Positions 8,895 through 16,981 of a DNA stretch of 64,000 bases are shown piece after piece. Within the stretch, counting starts at the first letter, position 1; each line of letters begins with the position of its first letter. Position numbers and translations under genes: made by a program. The notes beneath the pieces were generated by a model that saw only the letters and a list, made by a program, of their open reading frames with translations, did not search any database and was not told where the DNA came from. Source of the DNA: JBMOUD01 sp049319665 (GTDB taxonomy: Bacteria; Pseudomonadota; Gammaproteobacteria; Enterobacterales; Enterobacteriaceae); assembly GCF_049319665.1 (NCBI RefSeq), contig NZ_JBMOUD010000001.1, positions 186,001 through 250,000 on the forward strand. The letters are read 5' to 3'.

Positions 8895-9781
8895 ATTTGC
8901 TTCCCTCTGAACGATCGGCTAATACGGTTGGCGGCTAATACCACCAAAATCACCACAATGCCGGGGAAGGTAGTCAGCCACCAGGCGGTAGAAATGTAAT
9001 TACGTCCGTCTGCTATCAGCAGGCCCCATTCTGGTGTCGGCGGCGGTGTACCGTAACCGAGGAAACTCAGCGTGGAGATAGCCAGAATCGCATTGCCAAA
9101 CTGCAGGGCAGAAAACGCTAAAACGGATGTCAGGGAGTTAGGCAATACATGGCGCCATAACACCGCCCAGAACGTCCCCCCACTGCCATAAGCGGCTTCA
9201 ACGTAATCGCTATGACGTACCAGTACGACTTCTGAGCGTGCCAGCCGGGCAAAGTTAGCAATCGAGGTGATCCCCACGGCAATCGCGGCATGCAATGTGC
9301 CGAATCCCAACAGAATAATGACGCTTAACGACAGCAGCAGGCCGGGAATGGCTAACAGCACATCGACAACACGCATAATTACCGTATCGGTGACGCCACC
9401 TAATGCACCGGCAAACAAACCCAAGGCAGTCCCAACAATTAACCCCAATACAACGGCGATAATCGCGCCAGAAAGCGAGTGTGAGGCGCCGTAAACAATC
9501 CGTGCATACAAATCACGCCCTAATTGATCGGTGCCCAGCCAGTGACCGGCAGAAGGCGCCAGTCGCTGAGCGCCGGCAATACCATCGGTGCCACTAAAGC
9601 TAGTGAACCAGGAAGGTGCGAGGGCCCACAAAATAACAATTGCCATCACCAACCACGCCAGCGCTAAGCCTGGCTGTAACTTTTGCAACAGACTGACTCG
9701 GTGTTGTGTCAACACGGGGGCTGGGGAGGCGGATAAGTCGTGACCCACGGAATCGGTTTTACCTAGCGGTAAACTGCTCAT
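8891..9781 (-). CDS. DppC-type ABC transporter permease
   Basis: This inner-membrane permease of the peptide/opine/nickel uptake class has 296 residues. The LGTDQLGRDLYARIVYGA element after the first membrane segment and the EAA loop (EAAYGSGGTFWAVLWRHVLPN) are diagnostic of DppC-like subunits. It overlaps both neighbours by 4 bases, so the subunits are translationally coupled. Confidence 0.93.
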   Translation of the reverse strand: MSSLPLGKTDSVGHDLSASPAPVLTQHRVSLLQKLQPGLALAWLVMAIVILWALAPSWFTSFSGTDGIAGAQRLAPSAGHWLGTDQLGRDLYARIVYGASHSLSGAIIAVVLGLIVGTALGLFAGALGGVTDTVIMRVVDVLLAIPGLLLSLSVIILLGFGTLHAAIAVGITSIANFARLARSEVVLVRHSDYVEAAYGSGGTFWAVLWRHVLPNSLTSVLAFSALQFGNAILAISTLSFLGYGTPPPTPEWGLLIADGRNYISTAWWLTTFPGIVVILVVLAANRISRSFRGKQI

Positions 9782-10722
9782 AATACGGCTCCCGCAGAAG
9801 GTTTCAGGCGTGGATCGAGCAGCGGATAAATCAAGTCCACCAACAGGTTAATAGCAACAAACGCGGTCGCTGAGATCATGACAATTGCCTGCAAGACGGC
9901 GAGGTCCTCGTTATTTACTGCCTGTTGCGTCAATTGTCCCAATCCATTAAGGCCAAACACGGTTTCAGTCACCAGTGCGCCAGCGATCAATTCACCAAAC
10001 AATAGCCCGGCGATGGTTAATGCTGGCAACGTGGCGTTGCGCGCCACGTGCCGCCACAATACGGCACTGCGGCTGGCCCCTTTCGCCCTTGCCACCGCAA
10101 CAAACGGCTGTGTTTGCACCTGATCAATGCTGCGAATCAATATCTGTGCCAGAGGTGCCGAAATTGGAACCGCCAGCGTGATGATAGGTAGAATCAATCC
10201 GACCCATTCGCCGGGATTAATCACCGGTATCCAGCGCAAATGGAATGAGAAAAACTGAATCAGCGCGATGCCCAACCAAAAGGTTGGGATCGAGATAAAC
10301 AGTGAAGGTAGCGATAAAAAGAACGATTTCAGCCAGCTTAACGGCAATAGGCTGGAGACAAAGGCGATGACCACCGCCATCACCGTTGCCAGCAGGAAAC
10401 CAAGCGTCGCCAATCGTAATGTTGGCGGCAAGCTGCTGCTAAGCAACTCAGTCACCGGCACGCCCATTTGAATGGAATAGCCGAGATCGCCGCGCAGCAT
10501 ATTGCCCAGTGAGTGCAAATACTGGTGCCATAATGGCTGATCTGCGCCATATGCAGCGCGCATATCTGCGATTTGGGCCGGGCTCAGGCCCATATCCGGA
10601 TTCTGAAATTTAATCAGAATCGCATCGCCTGGCAGAATCTGTAGCAGCACGAACGACAACGTAAATGCTGCCCACAGCACCAATATTGCCTGACCAATGC
10701 GCCCCGTTAAATAATGGCTCAT
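9778..10722 (-). CDS. DppB-type ABC transporter permease
   Basis: This 314-residue inner-membrane permease has the DppB/OppB N-terminal block (RIGQAILVLWAAFTLSFVLLQ, LPGDA) and an EAA-like loop (ARAKGASRSAVLWRHVARN) that docks on the ATPase. It is the first permease after the substrate-binding protein gene, 19 bases downstream of it, and it overlaps the DppC-type gene by ATGA. Confidence 0.93.
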   Translation of the reverse strand: MSHYLTGRIGQAILVLWAAFTLSFVLLQILPGDAILIKFQNPDMGLSPAQIADMRAAYGADQPLWHQYLHSLGNMLRGDLGYSIQMGVPVTELLSSSLPPTLRLATLGFLLATVMAVVIAFVSSLLPLSWLKSFFLSLPSLFISIPTFWLGIALIQFFSFHLRWIPVINPGEWVGLILPIITLAVPISAPLAQILIRSIDQVQTQPFVAVARAKGASRSAVLWRHVARNATLPALTIAGLLFGELIAGALVTETVFGLNGLGQLTQQAVNNEDLAVLQAIVMISATAFVAINLLVDLIYPLLDPRLKPSAGAVL

Positions 10723-10741
10723 GACGTCACCCCATCTTTAC

Positions 10742-12403
10742 TTAGTGCTTTTCCAGCCACGCGCCATAGAAGCTTGGGCGGCCAACGGCTTCAAAACTCA
10801 CCCCTTTAAGATAAGGCGCACCGGCATAAACCTGTGGTTCTTCAAAGATAGGGATCACATAAGCTTGGTCGAGCAGATATTTCTGCACATCGCCAGTCAG
10901 TTTCAGGCGTTGCTGCGGATTCACTTCGGCAGAAATTTCTGTCAGCAAAGTATTTAGCTTGTCATCTTTAAAGCTTTTAACCTTGCTGCTTGAGCCACCG
11001 AGTTGCAGTAACACATCGCGGTTAGTCGGATAGAAGGCGCTTTTGATGACGTCAGGATCGGCGCGGCCCACTTCGACGACATAAGCAGGTGTTTTCTGTG
11101 GATCAAGAATATCGGTCGCACGACTACCGGCATCACCGGCCAGAATGTTCAATTTAACGCCCACATCTCGCCATTGCTGAGCGACCAACTGCAACACTTC
11201 TTTGTTTTGCGGCTGCGGCAGTGAGACATAAATAGTGATAGCGAGTGGTTGGCCATCTTTCTGACGAATACCGTCAGCCCCCGGTTTCCAGCCTGCTTCA
11301 TCAAGCAACTTCTTCGACAAGGTTGGGTCAAATTTCAGGTCATCGGACAGGTTGACATAACCGGCGGCCTGAGCAGCAATCACCGAGGTTGCCTGCGGAT
11401 AGTTAGCAGAGAACAGCGTTTTAACGATCTGTTGGCTGTTGGTGGCATGCAATAAGGCCTGACGTACGCGAATATCGGAGACTAAAGCATTATCCGGGCG
11501 GAAAGAGATGCCATCGTTTACGCCGCGAGTCGATGCCGCGTAAATCGGGAAGTGTTGATCGGTGGCCTGTTTTTCATCATAAGCTTGCACCTGACGAATA
11601 AAATCAGACTGTCCAGCAAGCAGTGCGCCGATGCGCACGCTATCTTCAGGCGTGACAATAATTTTAATGGCATCAAGATTGGCGCGACCCTGCTGTGCGA
11701 TATCTTTTGGGCCCCAGTTGTAATCTTTACGCGCGGTTAAATCCACTTCACGCCCTAGTGTTTCTGAGCTGACCACAAAAGGACCAGAACCGATAATATT
11801 GCGAGCATTACCCAGTGCATCGAAGCCTTTTGCCAATGTACTTAGTGAAACAAGACCGGACCCGATGGTCGCCGTTCCTTGCAAGAAGCCAGGTGAAGGT
11901 TTCTTGAAGAAGAACTTCACAGTTAACGGGTCAATAACTTCACTGTGATCATAGTTGTTGATCACTTCGGATACCGGTAAATGGCGTGCTTTATCACCCA
12001 GTCCGTAGACATCGAAGTTTTTGGCGACTGCATTCGCATCAAGCGGTGTGCCATCAGAGAAAGTGACGCCCGGATGCAATTTAAAGGTGTATTCGGTGTT
12101 ATCGGCGTTAGTGCTCCAGGACTCGGCAATCCATGGCTCAATCTTTAAGGTTTCCGGATTCTGATAAGTTAGCTTATCGGTAATCTGATTCAGGATGCCG
12201 CCGTTTGGATAAAAGCCGCCAGCGGGGGGATAAAGGTTGGTGTGAGCCTGTTGCTCAAGATAAACCAGCGTACCGCCTTTCACCGGCGCAGTGGCTGATG
12301 AATTATCTGCGGCCTGTGCAATACTGGTCCCTGAAATGGTGGCTAGCGTTAATCCCAATGCCAGAGCGCGACTGATGGCGTTCAAACGGCGAATTGTTTT
12401 CAT
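10742..12403 (-). CDS. Peptide/opine-type substrate-binding protein (KPN_01854-type family)
   Basis: This is the periplasmic binding protein at the head of the six-gene operon. A frame is open from 12496, but the start chosen is the ATG at 12403 (MKTIRRLN), preceded by AAGGTAGAG. It opens a classic signal peptide ending SIAQA-ADN, giving 553 residues. The SBP_bac_5 fold is indicated by PWIAESWS...YTFKLHPGVTFSDGTPLDA near residues 90-120 and the GSGPFVV block. From memory this corresponds to a family annotated together with a dedicated LLM monooxygenase and CMD proteins. It probably sets the specificity of the system, which is unknown. Confidence 0.9.
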   Translation of the reverse strand: MKTIRRLNAISRALALGLTLATISGTSIAQAADNSSATAPVKGGTLVYLEQQAHTNLYPPAGGFYPNGGILNQITDKLTYQNPETLKIEPWIAESWSTNADNTEYTFKLHPGVTFSDGTPLDANAVAKNFDVYGLGDKARHLPVSEVINNYDHSEVIDPLTVKFFFKKPSPGFLQGTATIGSGLVSLSTLAKGFDALGNARNIIGSGPFVVSSETLGREVDLTARKDYNWGPKDIAQQGRANLDAIKIIVTPEDSVRIGALLAGQSDFIRQVQAYDEKQATDQHFPIYAASTRGVNDGISFRPDNALVSDIRVRQALLHATNSQQIVKTLFSANYPQATSVIAAQAAGYVNLSDDLKFDPTLSKKLLDEAGWKPGADGIRQKDGQPLAITIYVSLPQPQNKEVLQLVAQQWRDVGVKLNILAGDAGSRATDILDPQKTPAYVVEVGRADPDVIKSAFYPTNRDVLLQLGGSSSKVKSFKDDKLNTLLTEISAEVNPQQRLKLTGDVQKYLLDQAYVIPIFEEPQVYAGAPYLKGVSFEAVGRPSFYGAWLEKH

Positions 12404-12790
12404 TATCTCTACCTTTTTTATTTTGATTTGAAGCCAGGGAATGCCTTGGCAGATTGCATCGAAATCCGGTGTCTGACCCATAACAAACCAATTCAAAAAG
12501 AAGATGAAATAAAGAAATTAGCTAACGATAGTGAGAAAACGGCAAATAAGCCTTTTCTTAGTTCAGGCGGCCGACTGCACAGGGAAAGGGAAGAGGGGAG
12601 TATGGTGATTAATGTGTTAAAAAATATTGGGTTAGCGTTAAAAAAATGAGAATAATTTATTGTTTAATACCTGAGGAAACCGGCATAAAAAAATAATAAC
12701 GCAATGTAATTTGTTACATTTGTTGCGGCAAAACCCAGCATTTTGAGTGTTTTGTGATTTATTAAGCAAAAAAATCGCATTCAATGCCCT
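12404..12790. other. Intergenic region between the SBP gene and plaP leader: no gene seen
   Basis: This 387-bp A+T-rich stretch contains the divergent upstream regions of the SBP operon and the plaP side. Open frames here lack a convincing ribosome-binding site or coding pattern, so none is called. Confidence 0.5.
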
Positions 12791-12880
12791 TATAATCTTG
12801 TCATCTGCCTTCGGTTTAGGGCAAAATAGACACCAATGCAGAATAACCGACGCTTAAAGGCGCCGGTTATTTTTTTTGCA
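12791..12880 (+). ncRNA. Candidate small RNA or attenuated leader upstream of plaP
   Basis: A perfect TATAAT at 12791-12796 is followed about 45 bases later by a hairpin with a long T run. A transcript of about 75-80 nt would start near 12803 and include a short stem TGCC...GGCA. It could be an independent sRNA or the attenuated end of the plaP leader. The -35 element is poor. No known sRNA family was recognised. Confidence 0.4.
12842..12878 (+). terminator. Rho-independent terminator in plaP upstream region
   Basis: AATAACCG pairs with CGGTTATT, with a further CGC/GCG inner stem after one mismatch, and eight T residues follow. No protein-coding gene precedes it on this strand, so it ends either a small RNA or an attenuated plaP leader. 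Confidence 0.75.
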
Positions 12881-13201
12881 TTTGCGTTACACCAACTAAA
12901 TTTAACAGAGGCCGGACTTCGATCCGGATAGATAACCAGATTTCGTGTGCGGTCCCCAATTAATAAAGGTCGCCACATATGAGGAAATGTAAGATGGGGA
13001 AATTTTTCATACCTATACCGATCCCTGCCGGTATCATCAGCAGCTGCCGTCAACAACGCGCGGCCTTTACATCAATCTTCAGCGACATGAAGATTAATCC
13101 CCCATTTAATCTTATAAATTATTCCTCACGAAGTTTTCCCTCCACCTTGCCGGTTAGGACGTTCTCTCGTTCAATTGTTGCAGGTTTGGGGAGGCTGAAT
13201 C
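12881..13201 (+). promoter_or_regulatory. Long structured 5' region of plaP
   Basis: The 320 bases before plaP contain several short perfect inverted repeats, including CCGGA/TCCGG near 12915 and AATCTTCA/TGAAGATT near 13074-13097. A CCTCC near 13139 could pair with the GGAGG of the plaP ribosome-binding site. A 77-codon frame (12979-13212) overlaps the plaP start but has no clear coding support. Post-transcriptional control of the importer is plausible but unproven. Confidence 0.35.
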
Positions 13202-14578
13202 ATGTCGCTTAATACCGCTACTAGTGCTGCAGCAGCACCACAGCGCGCACAGCTGCGCAAAACTCTGACGTTAGTTCAAGTTGTTATGATGGGCCTGGCC
13301 TATCTGCAGCCAATGACGATTTTCGATACCTTTGGCATTGTGACCCAAATGACTGATGGGCACGTGGCCACGGCTTATATTTTTGCGCTGATCGCAGTGC
13401 TGTTTACTGCGGTGAGCTACGGCAAACTGGTGCAGCGTTTCCCGTCTGCCGGTTCTGCTTATACCTATGCACAAAAAGCCATTAGCCCGCACGTTGGCTT
13501 TATGGTGGGTTGGTCGTCTCTGCTTGATTATCTGTTTATGCCGATGATCAACATTCTGCTGGCCAAAATTTACCTGGAAGCTATCTTCCCGGGCGTACCG
13601 TCGTGGATGTTTGTGGTTGGCTTAGTCGCTATCATGACCTTCTTCAACCTGCGTGGCATTAAGCTGGTTGCTAACCTGAACAGCGTTATTGTTGTCGTAC
13701 AGGTTGCTATCATGGTGGTCTTCCTTGGCCTGCTGATCAACGGTGTTTATCACGGCGAAGGCATGGGAACACTGGCAACGACTAAACCATTCTTCTCTGA
13801 GAATGCACATGTGATCCCAATGATCACCGGGGCGACGATTCTATGCTTCTCGTTCCTGGGCTTTGATGGTATCAGCTCATTGTCAGAAGAGACGCCAAAC
13901 GCTGGTAAGGTTATTCCTAAAGCGATCTTCCTGACTGCGTTAATTGGTGGCGTTATCTTTGTTGTGGTGTCTTACTTCCTGCAACTGTATTTCCCGAATA
14001 TTTCGCGTTTCCATGACCCTGACGCGTCACAGCCGGAAATCATGCTCTATGTTGCTGGTAAGTTCTTCCAGTCGGTGATTCTATGCTTCTCTTGCGTCAC
14101 CGTATTGGCATCAGGCATGGCGGCACACGCGGGCGTTTCTCGTCTGCTGTACGTGATGGGCCGCGATGGCGTATTCCCAGAGAAAGTCTTTGGTCATATC
14201 AGCCCGCAATGGCGTACGCCGACGTTTAACGTGGTGTTAGTCGGCGTGGTTGCGCTGTCTGCTATCTCCTTTGACTTGGTGACGGCAACGGCATTGATTA
14301 ACTTTGGTGCATTGGTGGCGTTCACCTTCGTCAACCTGTCGGTTATTTCACAGTTCTATATTCGTGAAAAACGTAACCGCACCTTTAAAGATCATCTTCA
14401 CTATCTGGTTCTGCCGGTGATTGGTGCGCTGACCGTCGGCGCGTTGTGGATTAACCTGGAAGCCAGTTCAATGACGTTGGGTCTGGTATGGGGCGCGATT
14501 GGTTTAGGTTATCTGACCTTTATCACCCGTCGTTTCCGTCAGCCACCGCCGCAGATGAGCGAAGAAGTGATTGGCTAA
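13202..14578 (+). CDS. plaP: Putrescine importer PlaP (APC family)
   Basis: This 458-residue inner-membrane transporter of the amino acid-polyamine-organocation family is close to E. coli PlaP (YeeF), the low-affinity putrescine importer. Shared blocks include RKTLTLVQVVMMGLAYLQPM at the N-terminus, DTFGIV, SAGSAYTYAQKAISP and ITGATILCFSF. The start ATG at 13202 has a very strong GGGGAGG ribosome-binding site. The gene is followed by a strong terminator and, convergently, by sbcB, as in the E. coli neighbourhood. Confidence 0.95.
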   Translation: MSLNTATSAAAAPQRAQLRKTLTLVQVVMMGLAYLQPMTIFDTFGIVTQMTDGHVATAYIFALIAVLFTAVSYGKLVQRFPSAGSAYTYAQKAISPHVGFMVGWSSLLDYLFMPMINILLAKIYLEAIFPGVPSWMFVVGLVAIMTFFNLRGIKLVANLNSVIVVVQVAIMVVFLGLLINGVYHGEGMGTLATTKPFFSENAHVIPMITGATILCFSFLGFDGISSLSEETPNAGKVIPKAIFLTALIGGVIFVVVSYFLQLYFPNISRFHDPDASQPEIMLYVAGKFFQSVILCFSCVTVLASGMAAHAGVSRLLYVMGRDGVFPEKVFGHISPQWRTPTFNVVLVGVVALSAISFDLVTATALINFGALVAFTFVNLSVISQFYIREKRNRTFKDHLHYLVLPVIGALTVGALWINLEASSMTLGLVWGAIGLGYLTFITRRFRQPPPQMSEEVIG

Positions 14579-14608
14579 GAAGGCAGAGTTAATCTGTTGA
14601 TCACAGCG

Positions 14609-14638
14609 AACGGGGAGCCAAATGGCTCCCCGTTTTTT
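14609..14638 (+). terminator. Rho-independent terminator after plaP
   Basis: A perfect 11-bp stem (AACGGGGAGCC / GGCTCCCCGTT) with the loop AAAT is followed by six T residues. It lies between convergent plaP and sbcB. Confidence 0.93.
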
Positions 14639-14667
14639 ATGATAGGTACGCACGTGTAACGGGTTAA

Positions 14668-16098
14668 TTAGCTGACCAACTGCCTGCCATATTCAAACAA
14701 CGCTTTCAGCAGGGCGGTTTTCTCGGCATCACCTTCATGCAGGTTGTAGAGCGATTCCAACTGCAAAACATAATTCTGCACTTTGTCGCTATTTAATACT
14801 TCTTTGCGGTGGGCTAACCATTTTTGCTGTTCAGCATCATCTAGCGTACCGGGGTAGTTACGGGCACGAAAGCGGAAGAGCAGAGTTTCTAACCTTGGGT
14901 CATTAAAGCTTAGATCCAGCGCCGGCAGATTTTCTGGCTTGGTTTGCTGAATAATCCGCATTGTGGAACGATCGGCCTCGCTAAAGAAACCATCGTATAA
15001 GCGCGCATCAACATCTTCTGACGGTGTGAAAGGCTCGGCTTCGGCAAACAGAGCCACCACTTTTTCGCGTACGTGAGGGTCCTGGCGCAGCAGTTGTAAG
15101 TTATTCAGGCAATATTGGCGGTCTATTCCTAATCTTTCGGCGTTTTCCGGCAGCAGAGTTTTGGCTGGCGCCAATACTGGGCACTTATTGATATGCAGCA
15201 GTTTAATCGGCAGCGGTGATTGGCCAGGGGCTAAATTCTCGCGGCGGGTATAAAGGCGCTCACGCATTTGATTAGCATCTAATTCCAGCAGCGGAGTCAT
15301 ATCTCCACCCAAATCACAAACAATCACCGCGTTTTTATTATCAGGATGCCAGGCCAACGGCGCGACCCAACTGGTGTTACCGCGCGCGGCACCAAACATC
15401 CCCGAGACATGAACCAGCGGCGTCATGGCAGGAATATCAATCAACGCATTGATTTTGTGTTTATTACGATGCTCTAGTAGGTAGTCGAACAAGCGCGGCT
15501 GTGCCTGTTTGACCAATTTTGCCATCGCTATGGTGGCATAAACATCGGCCATCGCATCGTGGGCATTTTCATGTTCAATGCCGTTCGCACGGGTAAGATG
15601 TTCTAAGCGGAAGCTCGGGAAGCCGTCGTCATTTTCTGGCCAGTTAATCCCCTCTGGGCGCAGTGCATAGCATGCACGCATGACATCAAGCAGGTCCCAG
15701 CGAGAATTGCCATTTTGCCAGCTATAAGCATAAGGATCGTAGAAGTTGCGATATAAAATATTGCGGCTGACTTCATCGTCGAAACGAATATTGTTGTAGC
15801 CCACGATGCAAGTACCCGGCACGCTAAAAGCCGTATGAATTTGTGCGGTAAACTCGGCTTCGTTCAGCCCTTTTGCTAAGGCTAGCTGCGGGGTAATGCC
15901 GGTGATCATCACCGCTTCCGGCTCTGGCAGGTAGTCATCAGCCGGGCGACAGTAGATGACCAGTGGTTCTTCAATGATATTAAAATCAGCATCGGTGCGG
16001 ACACCAGCAAACTGCGCGGGTCGGTCTAAGGCCGGATTTTTGCCAAAAGTCTCATAATCATGAAAGTAGAATGTGGGTTGTACAGCCTTGTCTCGCAT
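14668..16098 (-). CDS. sbcB: Exodeoxyribonuclease I (SbcB)
   Basis: This is the single-strand-specific 3'-5' DNA exonuclease of the DEDDh family, which acts in recombination, mismatch repair and end processing. The catalytic DxE is D14/E16 (FHDYETFG). The second acidic block is GYNNIRFDDE, and the ExoIII HxxxxD block is HENAHDAMADV. The length of 476 residues matches E. coli SbcB (475). It stands alone as a transcription unit. The 460 bp upstream is A+T-rich and has an unusual cluster of GTAC words. Confidence 0.96.
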   Translation of the reverse strand: MRDKAVQPTFYFHDYETFGKNPALDRPAQFAGVRTDADFNIIEEPLVIYCRPADDYLPEPEAVMITGITPQLALAKGLNEAEFTAQIHTAFSVPGTCIVGYNNIRFDDEVSRNILYRNFYDPYAYSWQNGNSRWDLLDVMRACYALRPEGINWPENDDGFPSFRLEHLTRANGIEHENAHDAMADVYATIAMAKLVKQAQPRLFDYLLEHRNKHKINALIDIPAMTPLVHVSGMFGAARGNTSWVAPLAWHPDNKNAVIVCDLGGDMTPLLELDANQMRERLYTRRENLAPGQSPLPIKLLHINKCPVLAPAKTLLPENAERLGIDRQYCLNNLQLLRQDPHVREKVVALFAEAEPFTPSEDVDARLYDGFFSEADRSTMRIIQQTKPENLPALDLSFNDPRLETLLFRFRARNYPGTLDDAEQQKWLAHRKEVLNSDKVQNYVLQLESLYNLHEGDAEKTALLKALFEYGRQLVS

Positions 16099-16173
16099 TG
16101 TGGTGTTATGTCCTAGATTGTTTGAAATTGTCTTTATATTTCATGCTGTTATTTTTATTATTTGTATTTTATT

Positions 16174-16267
16174 GTACACAAAAGTACATGAATGAACAAA
16201 AAAGATAGATATAGTACACATCAAGGATGGTACATATTGCGTACATGTTTCATCTTAACATGTGTAC
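16174..16267. promoter_or_regulatory. Cluster of six GTAC palindromes upstream of sbcB
   Basis: GTAC occurs at 16174, 16184, 16214, 16230, 16241 and 16264, mostly extended to TGTACA or GTACAC/T. The last pair sits in an imperfect inverted repeat around 16241-16267. Chance expectation in 94 bp is below one. It could be an operator array for an unknown regulator. The gap 16099-16373 otherwise shows nothing. Confidence 0.3.
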
Positions 16268-16373
16268 AGAAAATACCATGGGTATAAGTGATATAAGCCG
16301 GTGGTTTCTGCACAATTGCATTTTCATCCCGTTGTATCTGGGATGGTAAAACGTGCGCGATCTTGTTTAATGA

Positions 16374-16556
16374 GTATCCAGTTTTATCACCAAAATAAGC
16401 AAGGGAGATAATGGGGGATTTGTCTTTTTATGCGGCCCTAGCGTTAATTGTGAAAGCAACTACATGGATTCAAAGTATGATGGGAACGCATCAACAGTAA
16501 CTGAAGGTTTTTTGCATAATGACAGTTGTTATGTGCCAGTCATCGCACCTTATTAA
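16374..16556 (+). pseudogene. Possible gene remnant encoding a small Cys-containing exported-type protein end
   Basis: A 60-codon frame without a usable start begins just after a stop at 16371 and ends TAA. Its translation is protein-like (GGFVLCGPSVNCESNYMDS...FLHNDSCYVPVIAPY) with three Cys residues. The piece before it in another frame is also open and protein-like, which suggests a frameshifted gene. I do not recognise the family. It lies directly downstream of the muramidase/immunity pair on the opposite strand. Confidence 0.3.
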
Positions 16557-16558
16557 TA

Positions 16559-16981
16559 TTATTTAATATAAAAATAATCCCCTTTTTCTTTATAAATGGT
16601 ATTGGCATCCAGATTGTTCATGTTATCAGTATGGCCTTTTTTGACTATTCTGAAGTCCCATTTGTCTAAATCATCACCTTTAACTGGTTGATTAAACATA
16701 TAATCATTATTTTTTCCATAAAATAAAAAACCTCTAAGATTTCTTCCGTACCCTATGTTTATAGTTTCTCCCTTTTTTATATCGAATGTTTTTTTAGTGT
16801 CATTATTTATGAATCGAGCAGTTAGCAATCTACAGTCAATAGGATTTTCACAGTGGCTAAGAATGTAGACTGTGTATTTTTCTCCTATATAGGAAAAGTT
16901 ACTATTATTTTTATTTGGAATTTCTGCATTAGCATTTAAACTGAACAATGTGGATAATAATATTATCAATTTCATGTTCAT
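16559..16981 (-). CDS. Exported protein, candidate immunity to the adjacent muramidase
   Basis: This 140-residue protein starts with a clear signal peptide (MKLIILLSTLFSLNANA, cleavage before EIPN), so it is predicted periplasmic. Two Cys residues (HCENPIDC) may form a disulphide. The start ATG overlaps the stop of the muramidase gene (ATGA), so the two are translationally coupled. A periplasmic protein encoded immediately behind a peptidoglycan-cleaving toxin is the standard arrangement of a cognate immunity protein. No family was recognised from the sequence itself, so this function rests on position and export. Base composition is markedly A+T-rich compared with core neighbours, suggesting transfer. 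Confidence 0.7.
   Translation of the reverse strand: MNMKLIILLSTLFSLNANAEIPNKNNSNFSYIGEKYTVYILSHCENPIDCRLLTARFINNDTKKTFDIKKGETINIGYGRNLRGFLFYGKNNDYMFNQPVKGDDLDKWDFRIVKKGHTDNMNNLDANTIYKEKGDYFYIK

Noticed and set aside
12428..12649. 73-codon plus-strand frame opposite the start of the SBP gene
   Set aside because: It overlaps the signal-peptide region and RBS of the SBP gene and has no recognisable protein pattern.
12842..12870. Similarity of the CGACGCTTAAAGGCG stretch to the 5' hairpin of the ChiX sRNA
   Set aside because: The match is limited to a few bases in the loop and stem. Here the element is a terminator and the rest of ChiX is missing.
12979..13212. 77-codon frame overlapping the plaP start, as a leader peptide
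   Set aside because: There is no convincing ribosome-binding site, the composition is not protein-like, and the overlap into plaP seems incidental. It is mentioned only as part of the leader.
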